From assembly GCA_955652255.1 (NCBI GenBank), contig CATPAW010000144.1, forward strand, positions 1 through 22,304: a stretch of DNA of 22,304 nt, written 5' to 3'. Within the stretch, counting starts at the first letter, position 1, and every line of letters begins with the position of its first letter. Source of the stretch: an uncultured Chthoniobacterales bacterium. Its GTDB lineage: Bacteria; Verrucomicrobiota; Verrucomicrobiia; Chthoniobacterales; UBA10450. Below the pieces are notes generated by a model. That model was not told the origin of the DNA. It made no database searches and saw only the letters and a program-made list of their open reading frames with translations. The translations under genes were made by a program, and so were the position numbers. Below, piece after piece: positions 1 to 6,159 of this stretch.

Positions 1-112
1 GATCCGGAACGGTAATCGCGGTCGCTGATTGTCGATCTTCCCGCTGTAGAGGCCGCCGTCCCCCGGCCGGCGGCAAATTGTGATAAGCCGCTGAGGACAG
101 CGGCCGCTACAA
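1..112. repeat. Intergenic stretch with paired hairpin repeat (TGTAG...CTACA type)
   Basis: No gene is seen here. The stretch holds one exact copy of the 10-mer TGTCGATCTT (30-39) and two hairpins. The first pairs 52-57 (GCCGCC) with 69-74 (GGCGGC). The second pairs 87-93 (GCCGCTG) with 98-104 (CAGCGGC) around an AGGA loop. The unit starts with TGTAG at 45-49 and ends with CTACA at 107-111, so the two hairpins are arranged head to head. The element at 2189-2246 has the same arrangement. The second hairpin lies directly beyond the stop of the minus-strand Nudix gene and could serve as its 3' end structure, although no T-run follows it. Confidence 0.55.
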
Positions 113-727
113 CTAAGCCAACAAGCGCTCGAGTGAGTCGACGCAAATCTGCGACCAGCTCTCCAGCGATTCGCGGCGCGTAACCAACTCGTCTTTCGTA
201 AGAAATGCCAGACCGATTATCATCGCTTCGCGTTTTTCGACTTTCGGTTCTGCTAATTTGAAAACGTGGACGATGCCCAGATGGACGCGGCCCACGTCGG
301 TCGTGTCGTCATTTAAAAGGGCGACGGTGCGATCTTCAAATTTTGTGTCGATCTTGATTTCTTCGTTCACTTCGCGCTCGACACCAGCACGATAGGCCGC
401 TTCATCCAGCGCAAAAAACGATTCGTCAGCTTCATTCATGTGGCCGCCGATGCCGATGGACCCTTTTGCGACCAGCCGTTGCTCGCCCGCTTTCTTGCCG
501 CGGACATAATAAAGAACTTTGTCCGCAAACATAAGCAGCACGTACGGGATGATCTGTTTGTAAGCGGGATCGTTTTCGGCTTGAGCGCGCGGCAGGAAGA
601 AATTGTTCCCACGCGACAACAACGCGCTCAAATATTCCTGCGGCTCGAAGTTCAGTCCGTGAAAACTTCCCAACTGATCGAACAAACTTCGCCTAACGAC
701 CAGAATATTTTCGTCTGGCGGACTCAT
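113..727 (-). CDS. Nudix-fold hydrolase-like protein
   Basis: This 204-residue protein has a Nudix-like core. A GGHMNEAD segment (about residues 94-101) is followed by REVNEE (118-123), matching the REUxEE half of the Nudix box that binds the catalytic metal. The spacing differs from the canonical GX5EX7REUXEEXGU box: there is extra sequence after the glycines, and eight rather than seven residues separate E109 from R118. Family members hydrolyse nucleoside diphosphates linked to another moiety; the substrate here cannot be read from sequence. It starts 15 bp after the stop of the PagL-like gene on the same strand, so the two are probably co-transcribed. One exact 10-mer copy (346-355) encodes the KID of its EIKIDTKF stretch. 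The fold call is fairly secure, the activity is not. Confidence 0.7.
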   Translation of the reverse strand: MSPPDENILVVRRSLFDQLGSFHGLNFEPQEYLSALLSRGNNFFLPRAQAENDPAYKQIIPYVLLMFADKVLYYVRGKKAGEQRLVAKGSIGIGGHMNEADESFFALDEAAYRAGVEREVNEEIKIDTKFEDRTVALLNDDTTDVGRVHLGIVHVFKLAEPKVEKREAMIIGLAFLTKDELVTRRESLESWSQICVDSLERLLA

Positions 728-742
728 CGGCGCACTCCGCGG

Positions 743-1342
743 TCAAAAGGAATAAGTAACGCCCAGTTGCGGACCAAGCAGATTCAGACTGGGATTTGGA
801 TCGGTTTGTCCGCCATTCGAGAGATGTTCATAAAGAACGCCGGCCTCGACTTTCCAACGTTCGCTCAGTTCGTAGGCTACACCGGCCGCCGCCAAAATGT
901 TGAAGGTGAAATCCTGGCCTTGCGCGCCCGGAATGTCCGGATGGCTGTCGATCCAGCCCAAACCAACCCCGCCTGAAATGTACGGAACGAGACGGCTGGT
1001 CGGCTGGACGAAGTTGTAACGAAGACCAAAATTCAAGCCAAAATAATGATTTTCGATGCCGCGGAAAATCGGTTCTGCCACGGCGGAGAAGTAAAATTGA
1101 TTGTAACCCCGCAGCCAACCGTCGCTTTGCCTCACTCCCCAGCGGATACGCGCCGTCAGAAACTCCGCTCCGATTTCATAACTATGTGGGCTATTAATGA
1201 AACCGAATAAATAGGCAGACTCGGCCGCTAATTCGAATCTTGGCGCGTCGAACGGTTCAGTTGCAACGCTTTCTACGCCTGCAAATCCTCGCTGCGCGGC
1301 AAAAAGAGCGCCGACAAGTAGCGCGATGCAAAATATTTTCAT
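743..1342 (-). CDS. PagL-like lipid A 3-O-deacylase (acyloxyacyl hydrolase family)
   Basis: This is an outer-membrane beta-barrel enzyme of the PagL family, which removes the 3-O-linked acyl chain of lipid A. The C-terminal part carries the YEHLSNGG motif, whose His and Ser (H173 and S175 from the chosen start) match the PagL catalytic pair. The protein ends in YSF, the terminal-aromatic signature of barrels inserted by the BAM machinery. I chose the ATG at 1342 because it opens a clean signal peptide (MKIFCIALLVGALFAAQRGFA). An ATG at 1357 is also possible. The frame stays open to 1438, but that extension runs through a GTAGCGGCCG repeat and is not protein-like. No clear Shine-Dalgarno site is visible. 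It sits between rluD-like and Nudix genes on the same strand. Confidence 0.75.
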   Translation of the reverse strand: MKIFCIALLVGALFAAQRGFAGVESVATEPFDAPRFELAAESAYLFGFINSPHSYEIGAEFLTARIRWGVRQSDGWLRGYNQFYFSAVAEPIFRGIENHYFGLNFGLRYNFVQPTSRLVPYISGGVGLGWIDSHPDIPGAQGQDFTFNILAAAGVAYELSERWKVEAGVLYEHLSNGGQTDPNPSLNLLGPQLGVTYSF

Positions 1343-1395
1343 CAGGCGCGGTATCATAGGAGCGGTTGGTTGAATTGCAATCGAGCGACGTTTCC

Positions 1396-1412
1396 GTAGC
1401 GGCCGTCTGCAA
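1396..1412. repeat. Solo half of the TGTAG-type repeat
   Basis: The segment beginning GTAGCGGCCG, just upstream of the PagL-like start, matches the outer end of the TGTAG...CTACA elements at 45-111 and 2189-2246. No opposing half or good hairpin is visible, so this is probably a degenerate solo copy. Confidence 0.35.
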
Positions 1413-1434
1413 CCACCGACTATTAGTGCGTCGC

Positions 1435-2175
1435 TCATACGATCCCGCTACAAAATTCGGCAAGATCGACAGGTAGTGCGCTGGTCCATTCGTGCTCGCC
1501 ATCGACCGCGAGCTTTGTGGCATGAAGAGCGTGGCGCGGCAGGAGCAGGTGCCGCTCGAGGTCGCACGTCCAGCCCGTCTCGATAAATTGGAGATAAAAC
1601 TTTTCATCCGGGCCATAGATTTTGTCGCCGACAATCGGGTGGCCAGTTGAAGCGAGATGGACCCGAATTTGGTGTGTGCGACCGGTGTGCGGGATCGCGC
1701 GAATGAGGCTGAATTTTTCGATTGTCGATCTAACGAAGCGCCGCTCGACATGGAACTCAGTCTTGGCCGGCGCGCCGGCCGGATGAATCATTTGCTTCAA
1801 CCAGATGGCCGACTGCCGATGTTTGCCTTGCCGATCCAACGGCGCATCAACAATTTTCATTTCCCAATCCGGCCAGCCCCAGACAATCGCCAAATATTCT
1901 TTTTTTAATCGTTGTTGCTGCATCAAGAGACCAAATCGCCGTGCCGCCGTGGAGGTTTTTGCAACCAGGACCAGACCGCTTGTCTCGCGGTCCAGCCGGT
2001 TCACAATCGAAACCTGACCGCCATTCGCGATTTCAAACGCGAGCAGCTCGCGTAATTCTTTCCATAACGTCGGCGTGCCGCTCGGCTTGGTCGGGTGCAC
2101 AAGAAGAAACGGCGGTTTGTCGACAACGAGATAAGCCTCCGTCTCGTCAACGATTTTAAAGTCGAAGATCGACAT
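1435..2175 (-). CDS. RluA/RluD-family 23S rRNA pseudouridine synthase
   Basis: Pseudouridine synthases of this family isomerise uridines in rRNA or tRNA. The catalytic motif NRLDRETSGL is present, with the nucleophilic Asp at residue 62 from the chosen start. PHTGRTHQIRVHLASTGHPIVGD, typical of the RluA/RluC/RluD group, lies in the C-terminal half. No S4 RNA-binding domain precedes the catalytic domain, so it is a short form (246 residues); which uridine it modifies cannot be said. I chose the ATG at 2175 (MSIFDFKIVDE). The frame is open to 2232, but the extra codons run through a hairpin repeat (2189-2246). The start codon overlaps an exact 10-mer copy (2165-2174), and another copy (1462-1471) lies near the 3' end. 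The gene is divergent from accB. Confidence 0.9.
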   Translation of the reverse strand: MSIFDFKIVDETEAYLVVDKPPFLLVHPTKPSGTPTLWKELRELLAFEIANGGQVSIVNRLDRETSGLVLVAKTSTAARRFGLLMQQQRLKKEYLAIVWGWPDWEMKIVDAPLDRQGKHRQSAIWLKQMIHPAGAPAKTEFHVERRFVRSTIEKFSLIRAIPHTGRTHQIRVHLASTGHPIVGDKIYGPDEKFYLQFIETGWTCDLERHLLLPRHALHATKLAVDGEHEWTSALPVDLAEFCSGIV

Positions 2176-2188
2176 CTTCAGGCGTATC

Positions 2189-2246
2189 TGTAGTGGCGCT
2201 CGATGAGCGTCGCATTTTATTTCGGCGGTCATAGACCGCCGCTACA
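2189..2246. repeat. Head-to-head hairpin repeat pair between rluA-family gene and accB
   Basis: The left half starts TGTAGTGGCG (2189-2198) and folds around GCGCTC-GAT-GAGCGT (one G.U pair). The right half has an 8-bp perfect stem, CGGCGGTC (2223-2230) with GACCGCCG (2234-2241), a three-base loop ATA, and the ending CGCCGCTACA (2237-2246). The outer 10-base ends are near-perfect inverted copies of each other. The arrangement resembles BIME/REP-type elements. It lies in the divergent promoter region, so it is present in the leader of one or both genes. Confidence 0.7.
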
Positions 2247-2320
2247 GCTTATTCGTTGACTTGACCTCGCTTGCAAAACCGCTTTACCTAGACCCTCGGT
2301 TTTTACCAATGGGAGCCGCC

Positions 2321-2767
2321 GTGGACCTCAAAGACATCAAAGCCCTCATCGATTTGATGAAGAAGAACGACCTCTCGGTCTTCGAGATGGAGAAAGATGG
2401 TTTTCGCCTGAAGCTGCAAAAAGGCGTTGGCGACCAACCGATTATTTCCGCGCCCGCAACTGTCTCGCCGTCTCCAACGCCGGCGGTTTCAAACGGCCCG
2501 CCCGCCGCGGCATCTCACTCGGCTGAAACGGCGCTCAAAGACATCGTTTCGCCCATGGTGGGTACCTTCTACCGCGGCGGCTCGCCGGACGCACCGCCGT
2601 TTGTCGATGTGGGAAAAACAGTCACCGAGGACACGGTCGTTTGCATTATCGAGGCAATGAAAGTGATGAACGAAATAAAAGCGGAAACCAGCGGAGTCAT
2701 CGCGGAAGTTGTGGCTGAGAGTGGCAAACCGGTGCAGTTCGGTCAGGTCCTTTTCCGTGTGCGTTGA
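2321..2767 (+). CDS. accB: Biotin carboxyl carrier protein of acetyl-CoA carboxylase
   Basis: AccB carries the biotin that shuttles CO2 from biotin carboxylase to the carboxyltransferase in the first step of fatty acid synthesis. The C-terminal biotinyl domain has the EAMKVMN motif; the biotinylated Lys is residue 114 from the chosen start. The N-terminal VDLKDIKALIDLMKKNDL helix and a Pro/Ala/Ser-rich linker complete the usual AccB layout. I chose the GTG at 2321 because GGGAG (2311-2315) lies 5 nt upstream and because AccB proteins normally begin at this helix, giving 148 residues (E. coli AccB has 156). An in-frame ATG at 2309 and an upstream start at 2261 are less likely. A stem-loop (2766-2799) separates it from accC, with which it forms an operon. 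Confidence 0.93.
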   Translation: MDLKDIKALIDLMKKNDLSVFEMEKDGFRLKLQKGVGDQPIISAPATVSPSPTPAVSNGPPAAASHSAETALKDIVSPMVGTFYRGGSPDAPPFVDVGKTVTEDTVVCIIEAMKVMNEIKAETSGVIAEVVAESGKPVQFGQVLFRVR

Positions 2768-2799
2768 CGCGCAGGGACGGAGCGCCAGTCCCTCGCGTC
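2766..2799 (+). other. Strong stem-loop between accB and accC
   Basis: GACGCG (2766-2771) and AGGGAC (2773-2778) pair with GTCCCT (2788-2793) and CGCGTC (2794-2799): a 12-bp stem with one bulged C and a 9-nt loop. It begins inside the accB stop codon and has no T-run, so it is more likely an mRNA-processing or stability element, or a repeat of the AGGGACG family also seen at 7855-7876, than an intrinsic terminator. Confidence 0.6.
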
Positions 2800-2815
2800 G
2801 CCGCCACCTTCATTC

Positions 2816-4204
2816 ATGTTCGAGAAAGTCCTGATTGCCAATCGCGGCGAGATCGCGCTGCGCATCATCCGCGCTTGCAAAGAGCTCGGCGTTCGGACGC
2901 TGGCGGTTTATTCCGAGGCGGATGTTGATTCGATGCATGTTCAACTCGCGGACGAATCGATCTGCATCGGGGCGGCGCCCAGCTCGGAAAGTTATTTGAA
3001 ACTCGACCGCATCATGAGCGCGGCCGAGGTGGGCAATGTCGATGCCATCCATCCCGGCTACGGTTTTCTGGCGGAAAATGCGCATTTCGCCGAAGTCTGC
3101 GAAAGCTGCAAAATCAAATTCATCGGACCGTCTTCGAGGGCGATGCAGGCGGTGGGAGATAAAAACACGGCGCGCGCTTGTGCGCGCAAAGCCGGCGTGC
3201 CGGTGACACCAGGAAGCAACGAGATCGTCGAAACAGAGATGGAAGCGGTGAGGATCGCGAAGAAAATCGGCTACCCGGTCATGATCAAGGCGACCGCCGG
3301 CGGGGGCGGGCGAGGAATGCGCACCGCCCACAATGAGCCGAGCCTTATCAACGGTTTTCACAGCGCGCGTCACGAGGCCGAGAAGGCTTTTGGGAACGGC
3401 CACGTGTATATCGAGAAGTTGATCGTCAATCCGCACCACATCGAGTTTCAAATCATGGCCGACCAGCATGGCCGCGTCGTTCATCTAGGCGAGCGGGATT
3501 GTTCCATTCAACGGCGCAACCAAAAGGTCATCGAGGAATGTCCATCGCCTCTCATGACTGCGGCTTTACGCAAAAAAATGGGCAATGCCGCGGTAAAACT
3601 AGCGAAGTCGGTCGGTTACGAGAATGCCGGCACGGTTGAATTTCTCGTCGATGCGGATCGACACTTTTACTTCATCGAGATGAATGCTCGTATTCAAGTG
3701 GAGCACACCATCACGGAAGAAGTTTACGGTTGCGATCTGGTCAAGGAACAGATCCGCATCGCTGCGGGTCAGCCACTCTCGCGGCACGTCGCGCATGCGA
3801 CCCCGCGGCTCCACGCGGTCCAGTGTCGCATTAACGCCGAAGATCCGGCCAGAGATTTTCAACCATCGCCCGGACGAATCGCTTTTTACTACGCGCCCGG
3901 TGGCCGCGGTGTTCGCATCGATTCGCATGCTTACACCGGCTACATCGTGCCGCCATATTACGATTCCATGATCGCGAAAATCATCACCGTCGGCGCGACC
4001 CGCATTTCGGCCATCGATCGCATGCGCCGGGCTCTGGACGAGTATTACATCACCGGAATCAAAACAACGGTCCCATTTCATGCCGCCATCATGCGTAACG
4101 CCGAATTCCGCGACGGAAAATACGACACCGGTTTTGTCGAGCGGGTAATGGCTTCGGACAATTTCGAGCTGAGGCATGCGCCCGGCCGCCGGTTGCACGA
4201 GTAA
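2816..4204 (+). CDS. accC: Biotin carboxylase subunit of acetyl-CoA carboxylase
   Basis: AccC is an ATP-grasp enzyme that carboxylates the biotin on AccB using ATP and bicarbonate. The protein aligns without gaps to known biotin carboxylase motifs: FEKVLIANRGEIALRII at the N-terminus, K159 followed by the glycine-rich loop AGGGGRGMR (161-169), HIEFQIMAD, and the active-site strip E288, N290, R292, Q294, V295, E296, at the same positions as in the E. coli enzyme. The usual HPVTE that follows is HTITE here, a small departure in an otherwise highly conserved loop. Length is 462 residues against 449 in E. coli, the extra being a C-terminal tail. No obvious ribosome binding site precedes the ATG; a stem-loop precedes it. 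thiE follows after 5 bp. Confidence 0.95.
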   Translation: MFEKVLIANRGEIALRIIRACKELGVRTLAVYSEADVDSMHVQLADESICIGAAPSSESYLKLDRIMSAAEVGNVDAIHPGYGFLAENAHFAEVCESCKIKFIGPSSRAMQAVGDKNTARACARKAGVPVTPGSNEIVETEMEAVRIAKKIGYPVMIKATAGGGGRGMRTAHNEPSLINGFHSARHEAEKAFGNGHVYIEKLIVNPHHIEFQIMADQHGRVVHLGERDCSIQRRNQKVIEECPSPLMTAALRKKMGNAAVKLAKSVGYENAGTVEFLVDADRHFYFIEMNARIQVEHTITEEVYGCDLVKEQIRIAAGQPLSRHVAHATPRLHAVQCRINAEDPARDFQPSPGRIAFYYAPGGRGVRIDSHAYTGYIVPPYYDSMIAKIITVGATRISAIDRMRRALDEYYITGIKTTVPFHAAIMRNAEFRDGKYDTGFVERVMASDNFELRHAPGRRLHE

Positions 4205-4209
4205 CGACG

Positions 4210-4842
4210 TTGCGAAGTCTAAGCGACTGCCGGCTCTACGGTATCTTAGATCTAAGCTATGTTGATGTCTTAGACGTGCCTCGCGTAGCCGAAGCGATGA
4301 TCGAAGGAGATGTCGATCTTATTCAACTGCGCGGCAAACAACAGTCGGTCAACGAACTTGTCGATCTTGCATCGGACTTGCACAAAATTACATGTCGATC
4401 TTCGATTCCGCTGATCGTGAACGATCACGCCGAGATTGCGCGAAAAGTCCCGGTGGAAGGCGTGCATGTCGGCCAGGAGGACGATTCAATCTCGCTGGCC
4501 CGAGAAAAAACCGGCCGCGCCATTGTGATCGGGAAATCAACCCACAACTTGACGCAAGCAGCCGCAGCGCAACACGAAGGCGCGGACTACATCGGGTTCG
4601 GCCCAATCTTCGCGACGCCGACCAAGCCGGATTATGCGCCAATCGGCCTTACGGAGATTGCACCGGTGCATGTCGATGTAACGATGCCAGTCTTTTGCAT
4701 CGGCGGAATCAAGATCGGCAATCTTGAGCAAGTCATCGCCGCAGGCGCGCGCCGCATCGCCATCGTTTCCGGATTATTGAAAGCGCCCGATATTGTCGAG
4801 TACGCGCGCGCTTGCAAAAAGCTTTTGATCGCTGACCTCTGA
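4210..4842 (+). CDS. thiE: Thiamine phosphate synthase
   Basis: ThiE joins HMP-pyrophosphate and the thiazole phosphate to give thiamine monophosphate. The TIM-barrel motifs are present: IQLRGK (38-43), LIVNDHAEIA (68-77) with the Mg-binding Asn/Asp, VHVGQEDD (86-92), IGKSTH (107-112), GPIFATPTK (131-139) and FCIGGI near residue 163. Length (210) is normal. The start is a TTG at 4210, 5 bp after the accC stop; the coding sense begins immediately and no ATG gives a full barrel, so translation is probably coupled to accC. Three exact copies of the 10-mer lie within 92 bp (4311-4402), twice read as VDL and once in another frame as CRS. The last codons fall in a heptanucleotide repeat array. Other thi genes are not in the window. 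Confidence 0.9.
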   Translation: MRSLSDCRLYGILDLSYVDVLDVPRVAEAMIEGDVDLIQLRGKQQSVNELVDLASDLHKITCRSSIPLIVNDHAEIARKVPVEGVHVGQEDDSISLAREKTGRAIVIGKSTHNLTQAAAAQHEGADYIGFGPIFATPTKPDYAPIGLTEIAPVHVDVTMPVFCIGGIKIGNLEQVIAAGARRIAIVSGLLKAPDIVEYARACKKLLIADL

Positions 4843-4859
4843 CTTCTGATCTCCGATTT
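4832..4859 (+). repeat. STRR-like heptanucleotide array (CTGAYYT type), 4 units
   Basis: Four successive 7-base units of the form CTGACCT/CTGATCT, the last degenerate (CCGATTT), run from the last thiE codons exactly up to the ATG of the PfkB kinase. The array therefore encodes the thiE C-terminus (ADL-stop) and forms the entire thiE-kinase spacer. Confidence 0.65.
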
Positions 4860-5774
4860 ATGTCTGTATTAGTCGTCGGCTCCATCGCACTGGACACGGT
4901 GAAAACACCGGTCGAAGAACACAGCAATTTGCTAGGCGGCTCCGCTTCCTATGCCGCAGCGGCAGCGAGTTTTTTTTCTCCGGTCAAACTGGTCGGTGTT
5001 GTCGGGAATGATTTCCCCGATTCGGAGTTCGAGTTTTGGAAATCGCGCAAGATCGACAGTGAGGGAGTGCAGCGGGTGAACGGGAAAACTTTCCGTTGGT
5101 CTGGCGAATATTCCTGGGATTTAAACATGCGCGAAACGCGTTCGATCGCGCTGAACGTTTTCGAGAATTTCCAACCGAAGTTGCCGGGCTCGTATCGCAA
5201 AACCGATTTTGTTTTGCTGGCAAACATCGCGCCGACGTTGCAATCCCATGTGCTCGATCAGATGGAACAACCGCGCTTCGTCGTGGCCGATACGATGGAC
5301 CTTTGGATCGAGACAACGCGTGCCGATTTGGATGCGCTGCTTCCACGGGTCGATCTTCTCATCTTGAACGACAGCGAGGCGCGGGAAATGACCAAAGAGA
5401 CAAGCTTGATCAAAGCCGGCCGGCGCATTCGCAAATCAGGACCGCGCTATGTCGCGATTAAAAAGGGCGAGCACGGTGCCTTACTTTTCGGCGATGATGA
5501 ATTTTTCAGCTGCGGCGCCTATCCGCTGGAAGACATCCACGATCCAACCGGGGCAGGGGACACCTTCGCCGGCGGCATCGCGGGATATTTGGCCGGAACA
5601 GTGAAGACCGTGCATTTCACCGATCTGCGCAAAGCGATGATTTACGGAAGTGTGCTCGCCAGTTTCGCGGTGGAAGCATTCAGCTTGGAGCGTTTGCGCA
5701 AACTGTCGACGGACGAAATCAAAGAGCGCTATGAGACATTCAAACTCATGAGCCAATTCGAAGTCACGGCCTGA
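4860..5774 (+). CDS. PfkB-family carbohydrate kinase
   Basis: This 304-residue kinase is of the ribokinase/PfkB superfamily, which phosphorylates sugars, nucleosides or related alcohols with ATP. The N-terminal LVVGSIALD and the GGSASYAA substrate motif (26-33) are followed by ILNDSEA (168-174), AIKKGEHGALL (199-209) and the anion-hole signature DPTGAGDTFAGG (228-239), with D234 as the expected catalytic base. The substrate is not evident. Adjacency to thiE invites comparison with ThiD/ThiM, which share the fold, but the PfkB-type signature and length argue for a sugar substrate. It begins directly after a heptanucleotide array and ends the acc-thiE transcription unit. One exact 10-mer copy (5049-5058) encodes its KID. 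Confidence 0.85.
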   Translation: MSVLVVGSIALDTVKTPVEEHSNLLGGSASYAAAAASFFSPVKLVGVVGNDFPDSEFEFWKSRKIDSEGVQRVNGKTFRWSGEYSWDLNMRETRSIALNVFENFQPKLPGSYRKTDFVLLANIAPTLQSHVLDQMEQPRFVVADTMDLWIETTRADLDALLPRVDLLILNDSEAREMTKETSLIKAGRRIRKSGPRYVAIKKGEHGALLFGDDEFFSCGAYPLEDIHDPTGAGDTFAGGIAGYLAGTVKTVHFTDLRKAMIYGSVLASFAVEAFSLERLRKLSTDEIKERYETFKLMSQFEVTA

Positions 5775-5914
5775 TTTTTAATCGGGTCGCTCGCCCAAGA
5801 TCCATTTCTCGCACAAATTGCACAACGGGCACGCAGGACTCAAACTCAATGCACCTAAAAGAGAACTGACGTTGTGACCTTAGTGGCCTTAGCGCGAGAC
5901 AAAACAAAGATACG
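5775..5914. other. Intergenic stretch with little structure
   Basis: No gene is supported between the kinase and the tRNA. A direct 9-base near-repeat (TGACCTTAG, TGGCCTTAG) lies at about 5876-5893, and a weak GGG/CCC hairpin follows the kinase stop. No convincing terminator or promoter was found. Confidence 0.5.
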
Positions 5915-5988
5915 CGCGCCCGTGAAGATTCGAACTTCAAACCTTCTGATCCGTAGTCAGATGCTCTATCCAGTTGAGCTACGGGCGC
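5915..5988 (-). tRNA. tRNA-Arg (anticodon ACG)
   Basis: The minus strand folds into a full 74-nt cloverleaf. The acceptor pair is GCGCCCG with CGGGCGC plus discriminator G. The D stem is GCTC/GAGC, the anticodon stem TCTGA/TCAGA with loop CTACGGA (anticodon ACG), and the T arm TGAAG-TTCGAAT-CTTCA. The CCA end is not encoded. ACG reads CGU and, after A-to-I editing of the wobble base, CGC and CGA. It stands alone, on the strand opposite to the neighbouring genes. Confidence 0.97.
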
Positions 5989-6047
5989 GGAGAGAGCGCT
6001 AATTTGCGGAGGAAGGCACGGGCGTCAACCGGTGGCGGAAGAAGAAG

Positions 6048-6138
6048 TGTCGAACTTTCAACGCCCAGCATCCAACGCCGAAGTCGGAAAACCTTTCTTT
6101 GAGTTCGATATTGGGCGTTCAGCGTTGGACGTTCGGCG
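6048..6138. repeat. Inverted pair of heptanucleotide (STRR-like) arrays
   Basis: Two 42-bp arrays of degenerate heptamers face each other. On the right (6097-6138), six 7-base units centre on TTSRRCG, for example TTGGGCG at 6111-6117 and TTCGGCG at 6132-6138. On the left (6048-6089) the same kind of unit appears on the opposite strand, for example CGCCGAA at 6076-6082. The spacer is 7 nt. The arms are similar enough to pair partially. The array fills most of the gap between the tRNA and the glycosyltransferase gene. Confidence 0.65.
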
Positions 6139-6159
6139 TTTCTTCTGCTTCTTCTCCGG

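Noticed and set aside
440..976. Plus-strand open frame spanning the Nudix and PagL-like genes
   Set aside because: It crosses the border between two well-supported minus-strand genes and has no recognisable features.
2255..2290. TTGACT/TTGACC words upstream of accB as a -35 box
   Set aside because: No acceptable -10 sequence lies 16-18 nt downstream, so a promoter call would be guesswork.
3599..4198. Minus-strand open frame within accC
   Set aside because: It is antisense to highly conserved biotin carboxylase motifs; no independent evidence.
5915..5988. tRNA-Arg as an integration (att) site
   Set aside because: No integrase gene and no repeat of the tRNA 3' end was seen in the window.
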